In this document: positions 50,714-61,588 of the stretch, piece by piece
Layout of the letters: every line of letters starts with the position of its first letter
Position numbering within the stretch: the first letter of the stretch is position 1
From: Actinomycetota bacterium
Lineage (GTDB): Bacteria; Actinomycetota; Actinomycetes; Nanopelagicales; Nanopelagicaceae
Direction of reading: 5' to 3'
Length of the DNA: 64,000 bases
Assembly (NCBI GenBank): GCA_009702925.1
Contig: WLHC01000003.1
Coordinates: forward strand, 30,092-94,091
Translations under genes and position numbers: made by a program
The notes under the pieces: model-generated
What the model saw: the letters and a program-made list of their open reading frames with translations, nothing else
Told to the model about the DNA's origin: nothing
The model's database searches: none

Positions 50714-50742
50714 CTTGAAGTTGTAGATGAGCCTACTTCAAG
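50714..50742. promoter_or_regulatory. Inverted repeat CTTGAAGT-N13-ACTTCAAG in menF/menG divergent region
   Basis: Perfect 8-bp arms at 50714-50721 and 50735-50742; arm centres 21 bp apart. Confidence 0.5.
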
Positions 50743-50755
50743 AGAGAATGTCACC

Positions 50756-51448
50756 ATGTCCCGCGCCAATTTGAACAAAGACCCCGATGAAGTTGCGGCG
50801 ATGTTTGATGGGGTGGCAAAACGCTATGACCTCGTAAACGATCTTTTGAGTCTGGGCCGAACAAAGGCCTGGCGCAAAGCCACAACTGCGATTATTGCCC
50901 CGAAGCCTGGAATGCAGATTCTGGATTTAGCCGCTGGACCTGGATCATCTTCCGAACCACTTTACAAAGCCGGCGCAACCGTCTTTGCCACAGATTTCAG
51001 CGAAGGGATGTTGGCTCAAGGCCGCAAAGCTCGCCCATATTTGAATTTTTCAAAGGCCGATGCCCTCAACCTGCCATTTGAGGACAATCGTTTTGATGTT
51101 GTAACAATCTCTTACGGGCTTCGAAACACTGTTAAGTATGAAAAGGCTTTGGCCGAGGCGCTTCGAGTAACCAAAACCGGGGGCAGAATCGTTATTGCAG
51201 AGTTCAGTCATCCTACAAACCGAATTTTTCGCACCATATATACCAAGTACCTCATGAGGCTATTGCCCGCGATCGCGAAAAAAACCGCTTCAAATCCTGA
51301 TGCCTATGTCTATCTGGCCGAATCAATTAGGGCATGGCCCGATCAGGCAGCCTTGGCAAAGAGCCTAAAGGGAGCTGGCTGGAGCAATGTGAGCTGGAAA
51401 AACCTGACTTTTGGGGTTGTTGCAGTTCACAGCGCTTCGAAGGGTTAG
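50756..51448 (+). CDS. menG: Demethylmenaquinone methyltransferase
   Basis: FDGVAKRYDLVNDLLSLGRTKAWRKAT, LDLAAGPGSSSEPL; UbiE/MenG family. Confidence 0.95.
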   Translation: MSRANLNKDPDEVAAMFDGVAKRYDLVNDLLSLGRTKAWRKATTAIIAPKPGMQILDLAAGPGSSSEPLYKAGATVFATDFSEGMLAQGRKARPYLNFSKADALNLPFEDNRFDVVTISYGLRNTVKYEKALAEALRVTKTGGRIVIAEFSHPTNRIFRTIYTKYLMRLLPAIAKKTASNPDAYVYLAESIRAWPDQAALAKSLKGAGWSNVSWKNLTFGVVAVHSASKG

Positions 51449-51488
51449 CGGTCATGAACTACCTCTTTTCCACCTTAGAATTTCGTCT

Positions 51489-51860
51489 GTGATTTCCACA
51501 GCCAATCCATATATTCCCATCCTGGTGATAGCGGCCATTGGGTTTGGCTTTGCTGCATTTTCCGTTGTTGCCGGAGCGCTCGCAGGTCCAGCACGCTACA
51601 ACCGGGCAAAGCTAGATGCATATGAATGTGGAATCGAACCTTCACCTCAAGCAGCGGAAGGCGGACGCTTTCCTGTCAAGTATTTTCTTACCGCAATGCT
51701 TTTCATAATTTTTGATATTGAAATTGTTTTCTTATATCCATGGGCCGTCACTTTTGACACTCTTGGAGTTTTTGGATTAGTTGAAATGGTCATCTTTATT
51801 GCCACAGTCTTTGTTGCATATGCATATGTTTGGCGACGCGGTGGATTGGAATGGGACTAA
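51489..51860 (+). CDS. nuoA: NADH-quinone oxidoreductase subunit A
   Basis: AKLDAYECGIEPS, RFPVKYFLTAMLFIIFDIEIVFLYPWAV. GTG 51489 with TAGAAT (51476-51481) 7 nt upstream; track start 51411 lies in menG. Confidence 0.93.
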   Translation: MISTANPYIPILVIAAIGFGFAAFSVVAGALAGPARYNRAKLDAYECGIEPSPQAAEGGRFPVKYFLTAMLFIIFDIEIVFLYPWAVTFDTLGVFGLVEMVIFIATVFVAYAYVWRRGGLEWD

Positions 51861-51863
51861 AAA

Positions 51864-52421
51864 ATGGGTCTTGAAGAGAAAATTCCAAGTGGATTTGTTT
51901 TAACAACAGTTGAAAAACTTGCAGGTTACATGCGTAAAAACTCACTGTGGCCAGCAACATTTGGTCTTGCATGCTGCGCTATTGAAATGATGGCTGTTGG
52001 TTCTGCAGCTAAATATGACATTGCTCGTTTTGGTGGAGAGGTTTTCAGAGCATCCCCTCGACAAGCAGATTTAATGATCGTTGCAGGTCGAGTTTCAAAT
52101 AAAATGGCACCAGTACTTCGTCAAATTTATGATCAAATGTCTGCACCTAAATGGGTAATTGCTATGGGTGCTTGTGCTTCATCTGGTGGAATGTTTAATA
52201 ACTACGCAATTGTTCAAGGCGTCGACCATGTTGTTCCTGTCGATATCTACTTACCAGGGTGCCCACCACGTCCAGAAATGTTGCTTGATGCAATTTTGAA
52301 ACTTCACGAACAGATCAACAATGAAAAAATTGGTCCAAATCGCGCACAAATTATTAAAGAAGTTGAACTTGCTGCAATGAATGCAAAGCCGACTCATCAG
52401 ATGAAGGGTCTACTTGCATAA
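51864..52421 (+). CDS. nuoB: NADH-quinone oxidoreductase subunit B
   Basis: [41 protein letters not shown]. Confidence 0.97.
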   Translation: MGLEEKIPSGFVLTTVEKLAGYMRKNSLWPATFGLACCAIEMMAVGSAAKYDIARFGGEVFRASPRQADLMIVAGRVSNKMAPVLRQIYDQMSAPKWVIAMGACASSGGMFNNYAIVQGVDHVVPVDIYLPGCPPRPEMLLDAILKLHEQINNEKIGPNRAQIIKEVELAAMNAKPTHQMKGLLA

Positions 52422-53047
52422 TGAGTGATGGCATGTTTGGACCAAAAGGAACTGGTGATACTTCCGGCTATGGTGGTTTGGTAGCAAAAGCAGCTAAAGC
52501 TGGCTCTTCTGAGCGCCCTTATGGTGGTTATTTTGATGAAGTCACAGACAACTTAGAACGTGCTTACCCAGAGTTCTCTGATTCAATCGAAAGAGTAGTT
52601 ATTGACCGTGGGGAACTGACTCTTCATGTGAAGTCCGAAAAACTTATTGAAGTAGCTTTTATTTTGCGTGATGTACTTAAGTTTGAAATGTGTATGGGAG
52701 TAAGTGGTATTCACTATCCAGAACAATCTGGACGCGAACTACATGCTGTTTATCCATTGCTCTCAATGACAAAGAATCAAAGAATTCGCTTAGAAGTTTC
52801 TGTTGCAGATTCACATCCACACATTCCATCAGTTGTTGAAGTGTGGGCTGGCAATAACTGGCATGAACGTGAAGCCTTTGACATGTTTGGAATTATTTTT
52901 GATGGCCATCCTGGTCTAACTAGAATCCTTATGCCAGATGACTGGAAAGGTCATCCGCAGCGCAAAGATTATGCACTCGGTGGAATTCCAGTTGAATATA
53001 AAGGTGCAACAACTCCTCCTCCGAGTGATCGAAGGAGTTACAAGTGA
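52421..53047 (+). CDS. nuoC: NADH-quinone oxidoreductase subunit C
   Basis: [40 protein letters not shown]. Confidence 0.96.
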   Translation: MSDGMFGPKGTGDTSGYGGLVAKAAKAGSSERPYGGYFDEVTDNLERAYPEFSDSIERVVIDRGELTLHVKSEKLIEVAFILRDVLKFEMCMGVSGIHYPEQSGRELHAVYPLLSMTKNQRIRLEVSVADSHPHIPSVVEVWAGNNWHEREAFDMFGIIFDGHPGLTRILMPDDWKGHPQRKDYALGGIPVEYKGATTPPPSDRRSYK

Positions 53048-54381
53048 CCACTTTTGATCCGTATGCACCTTCTCGCGAAACAACAGAAGGAAAGGTTTTC
53101 TCTGTCACCGGAGGGGACTGGGATTCTTTAGTTCAAGAAATTGGTGCAACAAAAGAAGAGCGAGTTGTCGTAAACATGGGACCACAGCACCCATCAACTC
53201 ATGGAGTGCTCCGTTTAGTTTTAGAACTTGAAGGCGAAACAATTACCGAAGTGCGTTGCGGTATTGGATACCTGCATACAGGAATTGAAAAAAATATTGA
53301 GTTCCGTAACTGGACTCAAGGAACAACTTTTGTAACTCGCATGGATTACCTAAGCCCATTACACAATGAGACTGCCTACTGCCTTGCAGTTGAGAAACTG
53401 CTCGGAATTACTAACGATGTTCCAGAACGAGCAAGTGTTATTCGTGTAATGATGATGGAGCTAAATCGAATCTCGTCACATATGGTTGCTTTAGGAACCG
53501 GTGCACTTGAACTTGGGGCAATGGGCCCTATGTTCTTTGCTTTCCGTGACCGCGAAACAGTTCTTGAGATATTTGAAATGATTACAGGGCTTCGCATGAA
53601 CATGGCGTATGTGCGACCAGGTGGAGTACAGCAAGACTTGCCAGAGGGTGCTTATACAAAAATCCGCGAAGGCGTGAAGTTAATGCGCAAGAACTTTAAA
53701 GATAATGCAACTCTGCTCATCGGTAATTCAATTTGGATGAAGCGCACACAGGGTATTGGTTATCTAGACCTAGCAGGATGTACAACTCTTGGAATTACTG
53801 GGCCAGTACTTCGCTCAACTGGAATGCCTTGGGATTTACGAAAAGTTCAACCATATTGTGGTTATGAAAACTACAACTTCGATGTTGTGACAGCAGATAC
53901 CTGCGATGTTTATGGCAGATTTTTAATTCGTATGAATGAACTTGAGCAATCACTTCGCATTATCGAACAGTGCGTGGATAAGTTAGAAAAGCTTCACGGT
54001 GCACCTGTCATGGTTGCCGATAAGAAAATTGCATGGCCAGCCCAGCTCGCTCTCGGCGGAGATGGGTTAGGTAACTCTCTTGATCACATTCGCGAGATTA
54101 TGGGAACTTCTATGGAGTCATTAATCCACCACTTCAAACTTGTTACAGAAGGTTTCAGAGTCCCTGCTGGTCAGGCATATGCTGCAATTGAATCACCACG
54201 TGGTGAACTAGGCGCATCAATTGTCTCTGACGGTGGGACTCGTCCATATCGCGTTCACTTCCGCGAACCATCATTTAACAATTTGCAGGCAACTCCTGCA
54301 ATGAGTGAAGGTGGAATGGTTGCCGACATCGTTGCAGCTGTTGCATCAATCGATCCTGTCATGGGAGGTGTTGATCGCTAA
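53044..54381 (+). CDS. nuoD: NADH-quinone oxidoreductase subunit D
   Basis: [53 protein letters not shown]. Confidence 0.97.
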   Translation: MTTFDPYAPSRETTEGKVFSVTGGDWDSLVQEIGATKEERVVVNMGPQHPSTHGVLRLVLELEGETITEVRCGIGYLHTGIEKNIEFRNWTQGTTFVTRMDYLSPLHNETAYCLAVEKLLGITNDVPERASVIRVMMMELNRISSHMVALGTGALELGAMGPMFFAFRDRETVLEIFEMITGLRMNMAYVRPGGVQQDLPEGAYTKIREGVKLMRKNFKDNATLLIGNSIWMKRTQGIGYLDLAGCTTLGITGPVLRSTGMPWDLRKVQPYCGYENYNFDVVTADTCDVYGRFLIRMNELEQSLRIIEQCVDKLEKLHGAPVMVADKKIAWPAQLALGGDGLGNSLDHIREIMGTSMESLIHHFKLVTEGFRVPAGQAYAAIESPRGELGASIVSDGGTRPYRVHFREPSFNNLQATPAMSEGGMVADIVAAVASIDPVMGGVDR

Positions 54382-55007
54382 TGGCATTTTCACCAGAAGA
54401 TTTAAAAATCATGGAATCGATAATTAAACGTTATCCACGTCCTCGCTCTGCAATCATGCCTTTACTTCATTTTGTTCAATCAAAAGCTGGCTATGTTACA
54501 AATGAAGGTATTGAATTAATTGCCGAGCAACTTGATTTAGAGGCTGCAGAAGTAACGGCTGTTTCAACTTTCTATACTCAGTACAAGCCATCTGCAATAG
54601 GTGAGTATCACGTTGGTGTTTGCACAAATACTTTGTGCGCGGTTATGGGCGGGGATGCAATATTTGCCTCCCTTAAAGATCATTTAGGAATTGAAAATGA
54701 TGGCGTAACCGATGATGGAAAGGTCTCTTTAGAGCACATTGAATGCAATGCAGCATGTGACTATGCACCGGTTGTGATGGCTAATTGGGAGTTCTATGAC
54801 AACCAAACCGTCGAATCAGCAAAAGAGTTAGTTGATTCAATGCGTGCTGGTAATCCTAAGCCGCCAACTCGTGGTCCAAATAAACTTGTTACATGGAAAG
54901 AAGCTTCAGCAGTCCTTGCTGGATTAAATGATGGCCTTGCCCACGAAGGCGTACAGGCTGGTCAACCAACTTTGTTAGGTTTAAAACTTTCGAAAGAAGG
55001 TAAATAA
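54381..55007 (+). CDS. nuoE: NADH-quinone oxidoreductase subunit E
   Basis: 2Fe-2S thioredoxin-like: VGVCTNTLCAVMGG, EHIECNAACDYAPVV. Confidence 0.95.
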   Translation: MAFSPEDLKIMESIIKRYPRPRSAIMPLLHFVQSKAGYVTNEGIELIAEQLDLEAAEVTAVSTFYTQYKPSAIGEYHVGVCTNTLCAVMGGDAIFASLKDHLGIENDGVTDDGKVSLEHIECNAACDYAPVVMANWEFYDNQTVESAKELVDSMRAGNPKPPTRGPNKLVTWKEASAVLAGLNDGLAHEGVQAGQPTLLGLKLSKEGK

Positions 55008-56287
55008 TGACAAAACTTGCTCCAGTTTTATCAGCACATTGGGATGAAAAAGATTCATTTACCCTAGAGGCATATAAGCGACATGGTGGCTATAAGGCAT
55101 CAGAAAAAGCTCTTGCAATGGATCCAGATGCAGTAATTCAACTTGTTAAGGATTCAGGATTACGTGGTCGTGGCGGTGCTGGATTCCCAACTGGAATGAA
55201 GTGGGGATTTATTCCACAGGGCGATAACAAAGATCACTACTTAGTTGTTAATGCAGATGAATCAGAGCCAGGCACTTGCAAAGACACACCTCTTTTAATG
55301 GCTAACCCACACGTTCTTATTGAAGGCTGCATCATCGCCTGTCATGCAATTCGTGCAAAGCACGCATTTATTTACATTCGTGGAGAAGTGACGCATGTTG
55401 TGCGCCGAGTTAATCAAGCAATTGCAGATGCTTATGCAGCTGGAATTCTTGGAAATGGCGTCGATGTTGTTTTACACATTGGTGCTGGTGCCTATATTTG
55501 CGGCGAAGAGACAGCTCTACTTGATTCACTCGAAGGCTTCCGTGGTCAACCACGTTTGCGCCCACCGTTTCCTGCTATTGCAGGTTTGTATGCCAGACCA
55601 ACAGTTGTAAACAATGTGGAATCGATTTCATCAGTACCGGCAATTGTTATGAACGGTGCTGAGTGGTATCAATCTATGGGAACCGAAAAGAGCAAAGGAA
55701 CAACTCTTTATTCTTTGTCAGGTCACGTTGTAAATCCTGGGCAATTTGAAGCACCACTTGGAATTACACTTCGTGAAATTCTTGAACTTTCAGGTGGAGT
55801 GCGCAAGGGCCATAAGTTAAAGTTTTGGACGCCAGGTGGATCTTCAACACCATTGTTTACTGACGAGCACTTAGATGTTCCACTTGATTACGAAGGCGTT
55901 GCAGCGGCAGGTTCCATGCTTGGCACAAAAGCTTTACAGATATTTGATGAAACAACCTGCGTTGTTCGAGCAGTACTGCGTTGGACTGAATTTTATAAAC
56001 ATGAATCATGCGGAAAGTGCACACCGTGTCGTGAAGGCACTTGGTGGCTAGTACAGATCCTTCGTGATTTAGAGGCCGGTAAAGGAACAGAAGCAGACCT
56101 TGCGAAACTACTTGATCTTTGCGACAACATTATGGGTCGCTCATTCTGCGCACTCGGTGATGGAGCTACTAGTCCAATTACATCTTCAATTAAATACTTC
56201 CGCGATGAGTACATCGCACACTTAACAAACGGTGGATGCCCATTTGATCCTGTTGCATCAACTTTATTTGTTGGGGCAGGTGCATAA
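55007..56287 (+). CDS. nuoF: NADH-quinone oxidoreductase subunit F
   Basis: SGLRGRGGAGFPTGMKWGF, VNADESEPGTCKD, ESCGKCTPCREGTWWL. Confidence 0.97.
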   Translation: MTKLAPVLSAHWDEKDSFTLEAYKRHGGYKASEKALAMDPDAVIQLVKDSGLRGRGGAGFPTGMKWGFIPQGDNKDHYLVVNADESEPGTCKDTPLLMANPHVLIEGCIIACHAIRAKHAFIYIRGEVTHVVRRVNQAIADAYAAGILGNGVDVVLHIGAGAYICGEETALLDSLEGFRGQPRLRPPFPAIAGLYARPTVVNNVESISSVPAIVMNGAEWYQSMGTEKSKGTTLYSLSGHVVNPGQFEAPLGITLREILELSGGVRKGHKLKFWTPGGSSTPLFTDEHLDVPLDYEGVAAAGSMLGTKALQIFDETTCVVRAVLRWTEFYKHESCGKCTPCREGTWWLVQILRDLEAGKGTEADLAKLLDLCDNIMGRSFCALGDGATSPITSSIKYFRDEYIAHLTNGGCPFDPVASTLFVGAGA

Positions 56288-58636
56288 GTGAGTGAAGTAG
56301 CAGTTGAGATGATTACTGTTGTAATCGATGGCTTTGAAGTTACTGTCCCTAAGGGAACATTAGTTATTCGCGCCGCAGAGCAACTAGGAATTCAAATTCC
56401 CCGTTTTTGTGATCATCCATTACTAGATCCTGTTGGCGCATGTCGCCAATGTTTGGTAGATATTGAAATTAATGGTCGTGCATTTCCAAAACCTCAGGCT
56501 TCATGCACAATTCCAGTTGAAACGGGAATGATTGTTAAAACGCAATTAACTTCCCCGGTTGCAGAAAAAGCACAACGCGGCGTTATGGAGCTTTTGTTAG
56601 TAAACCACCCACTTGATTGTCCCGTCTGTGACAAAGGTGGGGAATGTCCTCTACAAAATCAAGCAATGAGTACTGGACAAGGTTCTTCCAGGTTTGAAGG
56701 CGTTAAGCGCACATTTGAAAAGCCAATAAATATTTCTTCTCAAGTACTTCTTGATCGTGAGCGTTGTGTTCTATGTGCTCGTTGTACTCGCTTTTCAGAA
56801 CAGATCGCTAGTGATCCATTTATTACATTAAATGAACGCGGAGCTTTGCAACAAGTTGGAATTTATGAAAACAAACCTTTTGAATCCTACTTCTCTGGTA
56901 ACACTGTTCAAATCTGCCCTGTTGGAGCGCTAACCGGAGCTGCATATCGTTTTCGAGCACGTCCATTTGATTTAGTTTCAACACCATCTGCTTGTGAGCA
57001 CTGTGCCTCTGGATGCGATATGCGTACAGATGTGCGCCGTGGAAAAACCCTGCGCCGTTTAGCCGGTGAAGATGCAGCAGTTAATGAAGAGTGGAACTGT
57101 GACAAAGGCCGGTGGGCATTTAAATACATCACAGCAGTCGATCGCTTGAAGGTTCCAATGATTCGTGATGAATCTGGAGAATTAGTCGAAGCATCTTGGC
57201 CTGAAGCACTTGCTGTTGCAGCCCAGGGATTGAAAGCATCACCAGCGGCTGTATTAGTTGGTGGCCGTGCCACACATGAAGATGCATATGGCTACAGCAA
57301 ATTTGCTCGTCTTGCACTGGGTACCAACGACATCGACTTTAGAGCGCGCGTAACATCAGATGAAGAGCGTGAGTTTATTGCAGCACATGTTGTGAACTCT
57401 TCAACAACGTATCGCGACATAGACAAGGCTGATCAAATACTTCTTGTTGGCTTTGAGCCAGAAGAAGAGTCACCAATTGTTTTCTTAAGAATAAATAAAC
57501 AGTTCCGTAAGCGAGCTTTAAAAGTAATCTCAATTGGATCAAAGGAATCGATCGCGGTTGAAAAACTCAAAGCACAATTTATTAAAGTTGCTCCAGGTCA
57601 AGAAGCTGCAGCCGTATCTTCACAAAACCTTACAGATAAATCAGTAATTTTAGTTGGCGAGAGAGCCGGCGAAAGTGCTGGAGTGTTAACTGCCGTTGCT
57701 GGGCTTGCACAATCTTCAGGTGCAAAACTTGCATGGGTTCCACGTAGAGCAGGAGAGCGTGGAGCGATTCAAGCAGGTGCCATTGGCAACTTGTTACCAG
57801 GTGGCCGCCCAGTGGCAGATGCAGCAGCAAGAAATGAAATCGCTGCGCTCTGGTCAGTAGATTCACTTCCATCAAATATTGGTCGCTCAACATCAGAAAT
57901 TATTACAGCGGTCAATTCTGATGAAATCGGCGCACTACTTGTCGGTGGCGTTGATCCTTTGGATTTAGATGACAATCTTAGTGCGCTAGCGGCGTTAGAT
58001 AAAGCTTTTGTTGTTTCACTTGAGATCGCACCAAGTGCAGTAACTTCACGAGCAGACGTTGTTCTGCCAGTTGCAGCTGTTACTGAAAAATCTGGATCAT
58101 TCTTAAACTGGGAAGGCCGTGCTCGATCCTTTGACGCAGCTGTAAGTGACTCACTTAATCGTAGTGATCTTCGAATTCTTTCAATGATTGCAGAAGAAAT
58201 GGGAACATCACTAAATCTTGGAACTGTTACTGCTGCTACAAAAGAGATTGCAACAATTAAAGATTGGCAAGGCGAGCGGTCAAAGATGAAATCTATATCG
58301 GCTGCAGCACAACCAAATTTGAGTACAAACGAGGCATTAATTACATCGTGGAGACGCCTGCTTGACCTTGGGACATTGCAAGAGGGTGAAGAAAATCTAG
58401 CTGGCACTGCCAGACAAACAGTTGCTGTCATCTCAGAAAAAAGAGCGCAAGCACTTGGTGTTGCCGATGGTGATTTACTCAAGATTTCTACGGCCCAAGG
58501 TTTCTTAACTCTGCCAGCTCTTATTGAGAATATTCATGATGATGCACTTTGGGCGCCTCGTAATTCACGTGGCTCACAACTTTTAACAAAGTTAAATGCT
58601 GTTCATGGTGAAGTAGTTACGGTGGTGAGAGCATGA
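56288..58636 (+). CDS. nuoG: NADH-quinone oxidoreductase subunit G
   Basis: 2Fe-2[44 protein letters not shown]; molybdopterin-type domain. Confidence 0.96.
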   Translation: MSEVAVEMITVVIDGFEVTVPKGTLVIRAAEQLGIQIPRFCDHPLLDPVGACRQCLVDIEINGRAFPKPQASCTIPVETGMIVKTQLTSPVAEKAQRGVMELLLVNHPLDCPVCDKGGECPLQNQAMSTGQGSSRFEGVKRTFEKPINISSQVLLDRERCVLCARCTRFSEQIASDPFITLNERGALQQVGIYENKPFESYFSGNTVQICPVGALTGAAYRFRARPFDLVSTPSACEHCASGCDMRTDVRRGKTLRRLAGEDAAVNEEWNCDKGRWAFKYITAVDRLKVPMIRDESGELVEASWPEALAVAAQGLKASPAAVLVGGRATHEDAYGYSKFARLALGTNDIDFRARVTSDEEREFIAAHVVNSSTTYRDIDKADQILLVGFEPEEESPIVFLRINKQFRKRALKVISIGSKESIAVEKLKAQFIKVAPGQEAAAVSSQNLTDKSVILVGERAGESAGVLTAVAGLAQSSGAKLAWVPRRAGERGAIQAGAIGNLLPGGRPVADAAARNEIAALWSVDSLPSNIGRSTSEIITAVNSDEIGALLVGGVDPLDLDDNLSALAALDKAFVVSLEIAPSAVTSRADVVLPVAAVTEKSGSFLNWEGRARSFDAAVSDSLNRSDLRILSMIAEEMGTSLNLGTVTAATKEIATIKDWQGERSKMKSISAAAQPNLSTNEALITSWRRLLDLGTLQEGEENLAGTARQTVAVISEKRAQALGVADGDLLKISTAQGFLTLPALIENIHDDALWAPRNSRGSQLLTKLNAVHGEVVTVVRA

Positions 58637-59892
58637 CGACAGCGCAACTCATTGGATCAGATCCAGGTTGGCTGATCCTTGTAAAGGCTCTAATTGTTTT
58701 TGCTGTCTGCGTGCTTTTGACATTAATGTCAGTGTGGGGTGAGCGCCGAATTGTTGCGCGGATGCAACAGCGTCCTGGGCCTAACCGAGTTGGACCATTT
58801 GGATTAATTCAATCTTTGGCCGATGGTGTAAAGCTTGCGCTAAAAGAGGACATTATTCCTACCGCTGCAGACAAAATTGTTTTCATAATTGCACCAATTA
58901 TTAGTGCAACAACATGCTTTATGTCTTTTGCAGTAATCCCAATTACTGGTGAAGTGACAATGTTTGGTCGTCAAACTGCAATGCAGTTAACTGATATTCC
59001 AGTAGGTGTCCTATACATTTTGGCCGTTGCATCAGTTGGTGTGTATGGAATTGTTTTAGCCGGATGGTCATCTGGCTCAACGTATCCACTTCTTGGTGGC
59101 CTACGTTCAAGTGCCCAAGTAATCTCTTATGAAATTGCTATGGGACTTTCTTTGGTTGCCGTTTTTATTTATGCAGGCTCAATGTCTACTTCTGACATCG
59201 TTGCTGCGCAAACTTCATGGTGGTATGCAGTAGTTCTATTCCCATCGTTTGCAATATTTGCAATATCGATGGTTGGTGAGACTAACCGCGCTCCATTTGA
59301 CCTTGCAGAAGCTGAAGGTGAATTAGTGGGTGGTTTCCACACTGAATACTCATCACTTAAGTTTGCACTATTTTTCTTAGCTGAATATGTAAATATTGTT
59401 ACAGTTTCAGCCCTTGCCACCACGCTATTCCTTGGTGGCTATCACGCTCCTCCTGGGCTTGGTTTCACAGAAAACTGGCTTGGTGGTTGGTTCACTGCAA
59501 TTTGGTTCCTACTAAAGGTTGTTACCTTCTTCTTCGTATTCGTTTGGCTCCGAGGAACATTGCCGCGTCTGCGCTATGACCAGTTCATGCAGTTTGGATG
59601 GAAAGTTCTTATCCCCGTCTCAATATTATGGATATTAGTTGTTGCAACTCTTCGAGTTCTAACCCTTGAAAATGCCTCTACAGCAATAGTTGTTGCATTC
59701 GCTAGCACCGTAATTTTCATTATCTTGGCTATCAACGTTGGCTTTGAAAATGTGAAAAAGAAAAAAGACGCCGAAGTTCCAGAAGGTGACAATAAGTCAG
59801 AACCTAGTTTTGCAGTCCCATCACTTCCAACATTGCCAATAGAAATCTCAACAATCAATGTTTCAAAAAACTCAGGGGGCAACCGTGACTGA
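58633..59892 (+). CDS. nuoH: NADH-quinone oxidoreductase subunit H
   Basis: [49 protein letters not shown]. Confidence 0.97.
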   Translation: MTTAQLIGSDPGWLILVKALIVFAVCVLLTLMSVWGERRIVARMQQRPGPNRVGPFGLIQSLADGVKLALKEDIIPTAADKIVFIIAPIISATTCFMSFAVIPITGEVTMFGRQTAMQLTDIPVGVLYILAVASVGVYGIVLAGWSSGSTYPLLGGLRSSAQVISYEIAMGLSLVAVFIYAGSMSTSDIVAAQTSWWYAVVLFPSFAIFAISMVGETNRAPFDLAEAEGELVGGFHTEYSSLKFALFFLAEYVNIVTVSALATTLFLGGYHAPPGLGFTENWLGGWFTAIWFLLKVVTFFFVFVWLRGTLPRLRYDQFMQFGWKVLIPVSILWILVVATLRVLTLENASTAIVVAFASTVIFIILAINVGFENVKKKKDAEVPEGDNKSEPSFAVPSLPTLPIEISTINVSKNSGGNRD

Positions 59893-60499
59893 AAACCTCG
59901 AACCGATAAAGCCAAAAGATTTAGGCATAAATGATGTTGATTTTTATGAAGTTGATCAAACGCCAACTGTAGGTTTCTTTGGGCACATGCGTGGCTTCTG
60001 GGTCACTTTTTCTACTATGTTCAAAAAGCCACTCACCGTTGAATATCCTGAAGTAAAAGCACCGACAGAAGAGCGCTTTCATGGACGCCATCAACTCAAT
60101 CGCCATCCTGATGGATTAGAGAAGTGCATTGGATGCGAATTATGTGCTTGGGCATGTCCCGCAGACGCAATCTACGTTGAGGGTGAAAACAACACTGAAG
60201 AAAACCGAATGTCACCCGGAGAGCGTTATGGCAAGGTTTATCAGATTAATTATCTGCGCTGTGTTTTCTGTGGACTTTGCATTGAGGCATGTCCAACTCG
60301 CGCACTCACAATGACAAATGAATATGAACTAGCTGATGATTCACGTGCGAAGTTAATCTTTGAAAAAGCAGATCTATTAGCACCTCTACGTGCGGGAATG
60401 TTGATGCCGCCCCACCCGATGTATCCAGATATGAACGATACGAATTATTACAAGGGTGATGTAAAACAAGCACATCCTTCGCAGGAGCTTGATAAATGA
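59885..60499 (+). CDS. nuoI: NADH-quinone oxidoreductase subunit I
   Basis: [16 protein letters not shown] and [19 protein letters not shown] 59885 (GTGACTGA overlaps nuoH stop) preferred over track start 59858. Confidence 0.96.
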   Translation: MTENLEPIKPKDLGINDVDFYEVDQTPTVGFFGHMRGFWVTFSTMFKKPLTVEYPEVKAPTEERFHGRHQLNRHPDGLEKCIGCELCAWACPADAIYVEGENNTEENRMSPGERYGKVYQINYLRCVFCGLCIEACPTRALTMTNEYELADDSRAKLIFEKADLLAPLRAGMLMPPHPMYPDMNDTNYYKGDVKQAHPSQELDK

Positions 60500-61287
60500 T
60501 GCAGTTAGCCCTTGAAGTCGGACAGACTGCAACTCCAGAAGCTGTAATGTTTTGGATTCTTGGACCCCTTGCTGTCGTTGCAGCCCTAGCGATGCTCTTG
60601 GTTAAAAAAGCTGTTCACTCTGCAATTCTCATGGCCTTTGTCATGGTTGTCCTTGCAGTTTTTTATATCGCACAAGATGCGGTGTTCTTGGGAATTGTTC
60701 AAGTAGTTGTTTACACCGGAGCAGTAATGATGCTCTTCTTGTTTATTCTTATGCTTGTAGGTGTTGATTCATCTGATTCATTGACAGAGACAATCAAAGG
60801 CCTACGTCCGATTGCAATTACTGCAGCCCTTGGCTTTGGTGGTTTGATGGTTTCATTACTAGGCCGTGCAACACTTGGACGCGATGCTGTTGGACTATCT
60901 GCGGCAAATGCAGATGGAAATGTTGAAGGAATTGGTTACTTACTATTTTCTAGATTTGTTTGGCCCTTCGAAGTTATCTCAGCGCTCTTGGTAACAGCTG
61001 CACTAGGTGCAATGGTTCTTGCTCATCAACCACGTTCTTCCAAGAAGTCGACTCAGCGTCAACAATCAATCAACCGATTCCGTGGTGAATCATTAGCTAC
61101 AGCTGCAGGGTTACCTGCTCCTGGAGTTTATGCACGCCACAACGCTGTTGATGTGCCAGCACTTTTGCCGGATGGAACTCCAGCACCTAACTCAGTAAAT
61201 GCCAGCCTAAAGGCTCGCGGCGACATGCTTGATTCAAATACTTTTGATCTTAAGAAGATTTCAACACAGGTTGAGGAGGAAAAGTAA
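60496..61287 (+). CDS. nuoJ: NADH-quinone oxidoreductase subunit J
   Basis: [22 protein letters not shown]; position in nuo operon. Confidence 0.95.
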   Translation: MMQLALEVGQTATPEAVMFWILGPLAVVAALAMLLVKKAVHSAILMAFVMVVLAVFYIAQDAVFLGIVQVVVYTGAVMMLFLFILMLVGVDSSDSLTETIKGLRPIAITAALGFGGLMVSLLGRATLGRDAVGLSAANADGNVEGIGYLLFSRFVWPFEVISALLVTAALGAMVLAHQPRSSKKSTQRQQSINRFRGESLATAAGLPAPGVYARHNAVDVPALLPDGTPAPNSVNASLKARGDMLDSNTFDLKKISTQVEEEK

Positions 61288-61586
61288 TGGATGCCTCCAA
61301 TTACCTTTACATTTCTGCTCTTTTATTTACTATTGGCGCCGTAGGTGTTGTTGTTCGCCGTAACGCCATTGTTGTCTTTATGTGTATTGAGTTAATGTTA
61401 AATGCTGCCAATTTATCTTTTGTCACATTTTCTAGAATTAATGGAAATCTTGATGGACAAGTAATGGCGTTTTTTACAATGGTAGTTGCCGCTTGTGAAG
61501 TAGTGGTGGGGCTAGCCATCATCGTTGCAATATATAGATCCCGCCGTTCTGCATCTGTAGATGATGCAAGTTTGTTGAAGAGATAG
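61287..61586 (+). CDS. nuoK: NADH-quinone oxidoreductase subunit K
   Basis: [36 protein letters not shown]. Confidence 0.96.
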   Translation: MDASNYLYISALLFTIGAVGVVVRRNAIVVFMCIELMLNAANLSFVTFSRINGNLDGQVMAFFTMVVAACEVVVGLAIIVAIYRSRRSASVDDASLLKR

Positions 61587-61588
61587 TT

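Noticed and set aside
57769-58482. 237-aa minus-strand ORF antisense to nuoG
   Set aside because: Ser/Ala-rich composition typical of shadow ORFs opposite a well-supported nuoG; no recognisable domain.
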